This document shows positions 6,921 through 11,785 of a stretch of 11,785 nt of DNA, in pieces. The stretch covers positions 1 to 11,785 of the forward strand of contig JBCCFW010000215.1 of assembly GCA_039029535.1 (NCBI GenBank), in the 5' to 3' direction. The stretch is from JBCCFW01 sp039029535 (lineage in GTDB: Bacteria > Acidobacteriota > JBCCFW01). Positions within the stretch are counted from its first letter, which is position 1. Each line of letters begins with the position of its first letter. The translations under genes and the position numbers were made by a program. Under the pieces are notes generated by a model. That model was not told the origin of the DNA. It ran no database searches and saw nothing but the letters and a program-made list of their open reading frames with translations.

Positions 6921-7895
6921 GTGGAGGTCTTCTCCATCGACCTGCGGGTCCTGGCGCTCTACCGGATCGCGGCGGGTCTCGTGACGATCGTCGACCTGCT
7001 GCTGCGCTGGCCAGCGATGTCGCTCTGGCTCGGCCCCGACACCTTCCATCCGGCCGAGCTCGCCCGAGCCGACCTTCCGATCTGCCTCTCGGTCCACGCG
7101 CTGAACGACTCGTGGTGGATGCAGGTCGTTCTCTACTTGCTCGCGCTCGGTGCGGCGATCTCGCTGACCGTCGGCTACCGCTCGCGATGGTCGGCGGCCC
7201 TGTCGTGGTACCTGCTCACGTCGCTGCTCCTGCGCAACCCACACCTGGTCGATGCCGGTGATTCGTTCTTCGCCGTGTCCTTGGTCTGGCTCATGTTCCT
7301 GCCCTGTGGGGAGACGTGGAGCGTCGACAGCCGCCGAAACGGAACGAGCGGCACGACGGCGGTCTGCTCCCTGGCGTCTGCCGGCTTGCTCTTGCAGCCG
7401 GCCCTGGCGTTCTTCTTCTCCGGCATCGCGAAGATGCACGGCAGCACCTGGCCGGGCGGCACCGCCATCCGGGTGGCCGTCGGTGACGACGCCTGGGCCC
7501 AGCCTTTCGGACTGTGGCTGGTCGAGAGCCCGACGCGGGTCGCGATGGCGACGCATGCGACCCTCGTGTTGGAGATGGCCGGCCCTCTTCTGCTTCTCCT
7601 CGCGCCGCGTCGCGAGCTCGTGCGGCCCGTCGTGCTGCTTGCACTGTTCGGCCTGACGGCGGGCATGGGCCTGAGCATCCAGTTGCAGCTCATCCCTCTC
7701 AAGGTGGCGATCACGCTGATCCCGTTCCTTCCAGGTTGGATTCTCGATCGGCTGTCGAAGACCGAGTTTCGTGTCCGAGGGCTCGGCGAGCCCGAGCACC
7801 ACTGGCTCCGCCGCTGGGTGCCCGCTTACCTGCTGGTGACCCTGGTGCTCCTGAACGTCCAGGGGGTCAGTCGCTTCGGGTCGCCGACTGGGTGA
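6921..7895 (+). CDS. HTTM domain (vitamin K-dependent gamma-carboxylase-like) membrane protein, main part
   Basis: This 324-residue integral membrane protein has about nine hydrophobic segments (roughly residues 10-28, 66-85, 91-104, 115-128, 148-170, 207-228, 235-252, 257-275, 298-314). Typical HTTM features are L-A-L-Y-R-I-A-A-G-L at the first helix, L-L-R-N-P-H-L-V-D-A-G-D-S (~103-115), and F-F-F-S-G-I-A-K-M-H-G-S-T-W-P-G-G-T-A (164-182), which matches the usual A/S-G-x-x-K-x...W-x-x-G-T-A block. HTTM is the membrane domain shared with vitamin K-dependent gamma-carboxylase; bacterial members are mostly uncharacterised. The ORF stops at TGA 7893-7895, before the Q-x-W-x-M-x-A-P segment that normally follows the last helix. 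That segment is found in the next frame. With the N-terminal piece from 6881 and the C-terminal piece to 8308, the whole gene would encode ~476 residues, normal for the family. It is probably one gene broken by two indels (natural or sequencing). Confidence 0.8.
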   Translation: MEVFSIDLRVLALYRIAAGLVTIVDLLLRWPAMSLWLGPDTFHPAELARADLPICLSVHALNDSWWMQVVLYLLALGAAISLTVGYRSRWSAALSWYLLTSLLLRNPHLVDAGDSFFAVSLVWLMFLPCGETWSVDSRRNGTSGTTAVCSLASAGLLLQPALAFFFSGIAKMHGSTWPGGTAIRVAVGDDAWAQPFGLWLVESPTRVAMATHATLVLEMAGPLLLLLAPRRELVRPVVLLALFGLTAGMGLSIQLQLIPLKVAITLIPFLPGWILDRLSKTEFRVRGLGEPEHHWLRRWVPAYLLVTLVLLNVQGVSRFGSPTG

Positions 7896-8308
7896 CGACA
7901 CTTTCCCGTTGTCTCGGTCTCGAGCAGAGCTGGTGGATGCATGCACCCGATCCCGGCTACGGAAACGCTCGACTCGTCCTGGATGTCGAGCTCACCGACG
8001 GGACAGCTGAGCGACGCGTGCTCGGTGCGCACCGATCCGGCTGGCCGTCTGGTCCGGCCGATCCCGATCTCGAACGACTCTGGGAGGACTATCGCCTGCG
8101 CATGCACTTCGTGGATCGCGTCGGACACGCAGGCCAGGAGCGGGAGCTCGAGGCGTTCCTGCGCTGGTACTGCCGTCGCAACGAGGACGTTCGGAGGGTG
8201 ACGCTGAAGAAAGTCGTTCGAGCGAGCCCCACCGACGAGAGGGATGTCGCGACCCGGAGCGTGCTCTCCGAGGAGATCCTCCTCGAGGACTGGTCACCCG
8301 AGAGCTGA
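7892..8308 (+). CDS. C-terminal part of the HTTM protein, in a shifted frame
   Basis: These 138 codons carry L-E-Q-S-W-W-M-H-A-P-D-P (residues ~10-21), followed by a beta-type stretch ending in L-T-D-G-T-A-E. This matches the Q-x-W-x-M-F-A-P-x-P and later D-G segment that closes the membrane domain of HTTM proteins. The rest (D-L-E-R-L-W-E-D-Y-R-L-R-M, then R-W-Y-C-R-R-N) resembles their soluble C-terminus. Adding one G to the GGG at 7878-7880 would join it in frame to the preceding ORF. As it stands, GTG 7892 overlaps the upstream TGA by 4 nt (GTGA), so the fragment could be made by translational coupling. It ends 9 nt from the stop of the convergent NTF2-like gene. No independent function is suggested. 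Confidence 0.65.
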   Translation: MTTLSRCLGLEQSWWMHAPDPGYGNARLVLDVELTDGTAERRVLGAHRSGWPSGPADPDLERLWEDYRLRMHFVDRVGHAGQERELEAFLRWYCRRNEDVRRVTLKKVVRASPTDERDVATRSVLSEEILLEDWSPES

Positions 8309-8317
8309 GCGCCGTGG

Positions 8318-8728
8318 TCAGGCATCAGTCTCGTCGAAGTCCGAGGACACGCAGTCGGGTGGCGTGTTGTCCGTGTCGTACGCCAGGAGCCAGCGCCCCT
8401 CGCTGCGACGGTAGAGGAGGGTGACGCGGCCTGCGCTCCCGGATCCATCGGGCTGACGAAAGCAGAACTTGCCCGCGATGAGCGTGAGCTCCTCCCCGGC
8501 GATCAGGGTCTCTTCCTTGAAGAGCAGCTCCCGCTGTCCGGACGCAGCGAGGGCCTTCTCGAACCATGGCCTGACTTCGTCCAGGCCTCGTATGAGCGGG
8601 GAGTGGGCGTTGGCGTAGATGATGCCGGGGTCGTAGAGGCTCATCAGGGCGTCGAGATCGCGAGCGTTGTAGGCCGCGAGCCAAGCCTTCAGTGCGCTGC
8701 GGACCTCTGAGGCGATGGTGTTGGGCAC
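8318..8728 (-). CDS. NTF2/SnoaL-like (DUF4440-type) small protein
   Basis: The 136-residue protein is typical in length for the NTF2-like alpha+beta barrel fold. It starts at GTG 8728, supported by AAGGAG at 8735-8740 with 6-7 nt spacing. The recognisable pattern is an N-terminal helix with W-L-A-A-Y-N-A-R-D-L-D-A-L-M-S-L-Y (16-32), then I-I-Y-A-N...I-R-G-L-D-E-V-R-P-W-F (36-55), then strands ending in V-T-L-L-Y-R-R-S-E-G-R-W-L-L-A-Y-D-T-D (102-120). The last block is the characteristic closing strand with a conserved Trp. Such proteins bind small hydrophobic ligands or act as small enzymes, usually in the cytoplasm. No signal peptide is present. Which substrate it uses cannot be read from the sequence. 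It starts 27 nt after the stop of the symporter gene on the same strand, so the two are probably co-transcribed. The C-terminus is acidic. Confidence 0.75.
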   Translation of the reverse strand: MPNTIASEVRSALKAWLAAYNARDLDALMSLYDPGIIYANAHSPLIRGLDEVRPWFEKALAASGQRELLFKEETLIAGEELTLIAGKFCFRQPDGSGSAGRVTLLYRRSEGRWLLAYDTDNTPPDCVSSDFDETDA

Positions 8729-8755
8729 GGGTAGCTCCTTGCGTGAGGCGTCGGG

Positions 8756-10171
8756 CTAACGCTCAGGCGGTGGGCCGAGAACGGCCTCGAGCATGAAGTG
8801 CGTGGCGACGGCGAGGATCATCGCCGGTCCGGCCTCGTAGATCACCGAGCCCCATCCCAAGGCCCGCCAGACCAGGCAAGTCGTGACGCCCAGGATCATG
8901 ATGGCGAGCGCTCGTGGCTGAGTGAGACGGCGACCGAGCGCCTGGACGATGATCAGGGGAGCGAAGGCTGACGCCAGCACGGACCACGAGAACAGCACGA
9001 GCTTGAACACGCTCTCGAAGCCCTTCACGGCGATGACGAGGGCGATCGTGGTGACGACGAGGGTGGCGCCCTTGGTGACCCAGGCCGAGCGCTCGTCCTG
9101 TCGGCCGGCGATGTCGCTGGTGAGCGCGGAGCTGCAGCTCAGGATCTGGGAGTCGGCCGTGGACATGGAAGCCGAGAAGATCCCGGCGAGGACGAGCCCG
9201 ATGAGGATCTCGGGAAGCAGCCGCGTCGCCATGTTGGGAAGCGCCAGCTCCGAGTCGAAGGCGGTGGTGTCCGGGAACAACAGGCGCGCGGCGAGACCGG
9301 TGGAGAAGGTCAAGATGCAGAAGCCGAGGTAGAGCCCGTAGTAGGTAGCCCGGGCTCGGAGCATGTGCTTCTCGTCGTCCAGGGCCATGAAGCGGACCAT
9401 GACGTGGGGTTGGGCGACGATCCCGATGCCGCCCAGGACGCAACCCAGGACGAAGAGCCCCATGGCCATGATCCCGCCCTGCGTGACGGAGTCGGAGAAC
9501 CACGACAGGTAGCCCGAGCCGACCTTGCCGAGCCCGTCGAAGAAGGCGCCCAACCCGCCGATCTCGTTGAGGCCGACCACGAGCATCAGGCTCATGGCAA
9601 GGAACATGACCAGGGTCTGGGCCGCGTCCGTCCAGATCGAGGCCCGGATGCCGCCGGCGAGGCAGTAGATCAGCACGATGATGCTGCCCACCACGGCGCC
9701 GATCCAGTTCTCCCAGCCGAAGATGACGTGAAGGGCCTTGCCGCCGGCCTTGAACTGAGCAGCGGCGTAGGCGCCGAGGAAGAGGACCGTGATGACGCCG
9801 GCGAGGATGCGGACGTGCCGGAAGTCGGCGCCGCCCCAGCTCGAGACCATCGCGCCGAAGCTCAGGCTTCGTCGCTCCTCGGAGACCACCCGCATCTTGC
9901 GGTGAATGAAGAAGCTGGCGAGGAAGTCGCCGAACATCCAGGCGAACATGAACCAGAAGGACTGGAGGCCGACGGCGTAGGTGTAGCCGATGGCGCCGAT
10001 GAACATGTAGCCGCTGTTGTTCGTGGCCATGGCCGAGAAGCCGACCAGCCAGGGGCTGACCTTGCGACCGGCGAGCAGGTAGTCCGAGTTGCTGCGGTCG
10101 CTCTTCAGCGTCGAGGCGGCCCCGATGCCGACGAAGATCAGGAGAAAGAACAGGAAGCTGGCGATGATCAT
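8756..10171 (-). CDS. Sodium:solute symporter (SSS family), PutP-like
   Basis: Starting at ATG 10171 gives 471 residues with about 13 hydrophobic segments, typical of SSS transporters in the inner membrane. GTG 10183 and TTG 10186 are in-frame alternatives; none of the three has a clear ribosome binding site. Diagnostic PutP-like blocks are N-S-D-Y-L-L-A-G-R-K near the N-terminus, W-T-D182-A-A-Q, A-Q-P-H-V-M-V-R-F-M-A (~253-263) and S-M-S337-T338-A-D-S-Q. The Ser-Thr pair corresponds to the E. coli PutP residues S340/T341 of the sodium site. In contrast, the position of PutP Asp55 appears to be Asn51 (A-T-N-N-S-G-Y). The family imports proline, other amino acids or related solutes with Na+, but the substrate here is not certain. 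It lies downstream of the S26-like gene (57 nt) and upstream of the NTF2-like gene (27 nt). Confidence 0.85.
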   Translation of the reverse strand: MIIASFLFFLLIFVGIGAASTLKSDRSNSDYLLAGRKVSPWLVGFSAMATNNSGYMFIGAIGYTYAVGLQSFWFMFAWMFGDFLASFFIHRKMRVVSEERRSLSFGAMVSSWGGADFRHVRILAGVITVLFLGAYAAAQFKAGGKALHVIFGWENWIGAVVGSIIVLIYCLAGGIRASIWTDAAQTLVMFLAMSLMLVVGLNEIGGLGAFFDGLGKVGSGYLSWFSDSVTQGGIMAMGLFVLGCVLGGIGIVAQPHVMVRFMALDDEKHMLRARATYYGLYLGFCILTFSTGLAARLLFPDTTAFDSELALPNMATRLLPEILIGLVLAGIFSASMSTADSQILSCSSALTSDIAGRQDERSAWVTKGATLVVTTIALVIAVKGFESVFKLVLFSWSVLASAFAPLIIVQALGRRLTQPRALAIMILGVTTCLVWRALGWGSVIYEAGPAMILAVATHFMLEAVLGPPPER

Positions 10172-10176
10172 GGGTG

Positions 10177-10205
10177 ACGACACCAAGAACGGCCGGGCGT
10201 GTCAA
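10177..10205 (-). promoter_or_regulatory. Candidate promoter for the symporter gene
   Basis: On the minus strand a perfect TTGACA lies at 10205-10200. It is followed after exactly 17 nt by TGTCGT at 10182-10177, which matches the -10 consensus at only three of six positions. If used, transcription would begin about at ATG 10171, giving a leaderless mRNA. That would agree with the missing ribosome binding site. The -35 box is convincing; the -10 is weak. Confidence 0.25.
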
Positions 10206-10228
10206 GGCTCGACCTCGAGTCCCGGCGA

Positions 10229-10516
10229 TCAGGTCGTGGCGGCTCGTCTCCACCTCCACGACGTGACGACTCGCGCGCCGATGTTCGAGCGGGCGACGCG
10301 GAGCCGGGGCTCGGCAGCAAGGAGGGCGTCCTCGCCGTCCACCGCGCTCACGTCCTTGACGAGCAAGCGTCCGTGGAACATCGCCAAGACCCGCTCGCCC
10401 GGCCGTGGTGGCCGACCGAGACGCACGGCGAAGAGGACGTCGCCCGGCAAGAGCTCGGGGGCGAGTGAGACACCTTGCACGCGGGCCAGGAGGAACAGCC
10501 CGAGCCAGAGCTTCAC
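10229..10516 (-). CDS. Mini S26 signal-peptidase-like protein
   Basis: Starting at GTG 10516, this is a 95-residue protein. The GTG overlaps the upstream gene's TGA (10513-10515) by 4 nt, pointing to translational coupling; longer in-frame starts exist but would overlap that gene by up to 268 nt. It opens with an apolar segment (K-L-W-L-G-L-F-L-L-A-R) directly before Q-G-V-S17-L-A-P-E-L-L-P-G-D. That is the S26 pattern G-x-S-M-x-P-x-x-x-x-G-D with Leu for the usual Met. A second block, G-R-P-P-R-P-G-E-R-V-L-A, leads to G-R-L-L-V-K54-D-V, matching the catalytic Lys strand. Ser and Lys form the dyad of type I signal peptidases. The short length is closest to the small S26 members such as nickel-SOD maturation proteases. 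The usual C-terminal S-x-D-S-R box is not obvious. It is probably membrane-anchored. The cargo may be the product of the coupled upstream gene. Confidence 0.6.
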   Translation of the reverse strand: MKLWLGLFLLARVQGVSLAPELLPGDVLFAVRLGRPPRPGERVLAMFHGRLLVKDVSAVDGEDALLAAEPRLRVARSNIGARVVTSWRWRRAATT

Positions 10517-11568
10517 GAGCGCGTCCAGTCGACTCGCGAGCGTGTCGGCTTGCGTCGCCAGAGCTTCCGGGAAGACTTGGCCTGCCAGGCAGCGTCTGGT
10601 GCCTTCACCTCGCCCCAGTCGACTTGCGAAGGGTCCTGACCGACCCAAGGGAAGGCGTCGCGAATCCCATCCAGGCTCACTCCGCGATCCAGGACTCGAA
10701 AGACATCGCTCGCCACGATGCGCGGCATCCGTGCAGCGGATGCGACGACGTGACCGCGCACCACCAGCCGGCTGATCCAACCCCTCCAGTGGGTGGGAGC
10801 AGAGAGGACGTGGCAGGGAGTGCCGCCGGGGACGTGGACCTGAACGGCGAGTCGCTCAATGGCCTTGCGTTCGCCAGGTAACGCAGCGATCCCGTCAGGG
10901 AGCACGATGTTGTGGTCATTGGCTCGCTCACTGAGGAGTGTCAGGTCGATCGAGTCCGTGGCACGTGTGGCTTCGAGCGTGATGTCGCCCTGCTGGTCTT
11001 TGAGCTCGGCCACTCGATCCAACCAGCCCTGCTCGAGCACGGTGTCCAGGGTTAGCAAGCTGGGGTCCCGGCCCCAGGTCACCACGTTCGTGCCCTGGTC
11101 TGGCCAGTCCTCGACCAGCTCGACGGGGTCGCGGAGCTCCCCGAGCTGCTCGGCATCGGCCGTCTTGGCTGCCGTGATCGCTCCAGGCGAGATGAGGAAG
11201 CCGATGTCCTCCTCCGGATCGAGATCGCGGAAGGACCACGTCAGCGTGCGCGCCGTCGGATCGGCCACGTGGCCGTCGGGGTGGGCCTCACGGATCGCCT
11301 CGAGCGGCATCTCCCTGGCATGCACGCGAACGATCGCCTCGCCGATCGAGCCCTTCCAGTAGCGACCGGTGCGAAGCACGTACACGTAGGGGATGCGAGA
11401 GATGCCGGCGTAGTCATGCAAGGCAGTGCGATAGCGGACGTCGAGCCGAGTCGTCGTGCCTGCCGTGAAGGTCTGCTCCCAGACTCGCCAGGTCGGGTAA
11501 TCCTCGTTCGGTGACTCTTCCTGCGTGTCCGAGAGGACCGCGCCGTCGACCGAGGCCTCGAAGTTCAA
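10513..11568 (-). CDS. Exported hypothetical protein, 5' end missing at a contig junction
   Basis: About 351 residues are seen. The open frame begins at a TTG (11568) exactly where base composition changes, and the next upstream codons (AAA, TAA) lie in foreign DNA. The real start and any signal peptide are therefore lost. Residues ~25-85 resemble the exported proteins that read W-x-W/E-Q-x-F-x-A-G...V-x-Y...Y-V-L-x-T-G-x-x-W-x-G-x-I (DUF4424-like): R-V-W-E-Q-T-F-T-A-G-T-T-T, then Y-V-Y-V-L-R-T-G-R-Y-W-K-G-S-I-G-E-A. The middle (~130-260) is not recognised. Residues ~265-320 (V-V-R-G-H-V-V...A-R-M-P-R-I-V-A-S-D-V-F-R-V-L-D-R-G-V-S-L-D-G-I) have the spacing of a DUF433 helix-turn unit, which is unexpected in an exported protein. 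It ends in a basic tail and overlaps the S26-like gene by 4 nt. Confidence 0.6.
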   Translation of the reverse strand: MNFEASVDGAVLSDTQEESPNEDYPTWRVWEQTFTAGTTTRLDVRYRTALHDYAGISRIPYVYVLRTGRYWKGSIGEAIVRVHAREMPLEAIREAHPDGHVADPTARTLTWSFRDLDPEEDIGFLISPGAITAAKTADAEQLGELRDPVELVEDWPDQGTNVVTWGRDPSLLTLDTVLEQGWLDRVAELKDQQGDITLEATRATDSIDLTLLSERANDHNIVLPDGIAALPGERKAIERLAVQVHVPGGTPCHVLSAPTHWRGWISRLVVRGHVVASAARMPRIVASDVFRVLDRGVSLDGIRDAFPWVGQDPSQVDWGEVKAPDAAWQAKSSRKLWRRKPTRSRVDWTRS

Positions 11569-11785
11569 TTTTTAAGAGAAGGCAGAGCACGACTGGCCAA
11601 CTGCCACAAAGCTGGCTCAGTCCCGCAAGCCTGCTGAATTGAATCTTGTCACAATTGTGTAGCAGTCCCTGATGCAGACAAGACTGGCCTCAGGATACTG
11701 CATGTGTCATTTGATTTGCCAAAGTGTGGAAGTGTTCTTCATAGCAGTCAGACTGCATGTTTTGATCCAGCAGGTCTTGAGTGGG
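11569..11785. other. Foreign, probably eukaryotic DNA fused to the contig end
   Basis: From about 11569 the composition changes abruptly. GC falls to about 48% (105 of 217 by hand count), only two CpG occur in 217 bases, and TG/CA dinucleotides dominate, whereas CpG is abundant to the left. No open frame, ribosome binding site or bacterial feature is seen. CpG depletion with TpG/CpA excess is the signature of methylated vertebrate genomes. The change truncates the bacterial gene on the minus strand. An assembly or library chimera is the most likely explanation; a natural junction cannot be excluded from sequence alone. Confidence 0.7.

Noticed and set aside
4800..7946. A 1048-codon open frame on the minus strand opposite the serine hydrolase and HTTM genes
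   Set aside because: It lacks any domain pattern, is extremely rich in Arg, Gln, Glu and Asp, and is explained by GC-rich codon bias of the real plus-strand genes.
9365..10177. A 270-codon plus-strand frame rich in Asp, Glu, His and Ala
   Set aside because: It is antisense to the symporter. Its acidic repeats arise from reverse-complemented hydrophobic codons.
8763..10259. A 498-codon minus-strand frame overlapping the symporter
   Set aside because: It is low-complexity Arg/His/Pro/Gly-rich, while the other frame gives a clear SSS transporter.
10517..10780. A longer start for the S26-like gene at 10780
   Set aside because: It would overlap the upstream coding sequence by 268 nt, and the added residues are Arg/Ser/Gly-rich and shadow-like. 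The GTGA overlap gives a better start.
1..11785. CRISPR arrays, tRNA or rRNA genes, insertion sequences and attachment sites
   Set aside because: No regularly spaced repeats, cloverleaf-like sequence, transposase motifs or flanking direct repeats were seen by eye.

Overview
This is a GC-rich stretch (mid-60s % by eye) of a bacterial chromosome. The signs are Shine-Dalgarno motifs in front of several starts, signal peptides, short intergenic hairpins and 4-nt GTGA gene overlaps. The proteins are a partial S9 peptidase, several large secreted proteins, an HTTM-type membrane protein and a PutP-like sodium:solute symporter. This mix fits a free-living Gram-negative environmental bacterium with a large exported proteome, of the kind seen in Myxococcota, Planctomycetota, Acidobacteriota or Lysobacterales. 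No marker gene is present, so I do not claim a phylum. The last ~217 bases have a different composition (about 48% GC, only two CpG) and look like foreign, probably eukaryotic, DNA joined to the contig.

Layout. 1-212 (+): C-terminal end of a prolyl-oligopeptidase-family (S9) peptidase. A 13-bp terminator-like hairpin separates it from two convergent minus-strand genes. These are a small secreted protein with an HN-x-GLDY motif (285-1052) and, upstream of it, a very large secreted protein with an Ig-like domain and a Vps62/DUF946-like C-terminal domain (1168-4491). A 224-bp divergent intergenic region follows; it carries a perfect 10-bp hairpin next to the large gene's ribosome binding site. 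Then come two plus-strand genes. The first is a secreted beta-lactamase-fold serine hydrolase interrupted by a ~200-residue carbohydrate-binding-like insert (4716-6764). The second is an HTTM (gamma-carboxylase-like) membrane protein that appears broken by two single-base indels, with coding sequence from 6881 to 8308. Facing it on the minus strand is a run of four genes: a truncated secreted protein (10513-11568), a tiny S26 signal-peptidase-like protein overlapping it by 4 nt (10229-10516), a PutP-like symporter (8756-10171), and an NTF2/SnoaL-like protein (8318-8728).

How they may work together. No known multi-gene system is recognisable. The clearest functional pairings are positional. 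The truncated exported protein and the coupled mini S26 peptidase may be a cargo and its processing enzyme. The symporter and the NTF2-like protein probably share a transcript. The two secreted minus-strand proteins at 285-4491 may be co-expressed, although a hairpin lies between them. The most useful points for follow-up are the permuted-looking insert in the serine hydrolase, the split HTTM gene, the coupled mini signal peptidase, the Asn substitution at the symporter's expected sodium-site Asp, and the chimeric right end.
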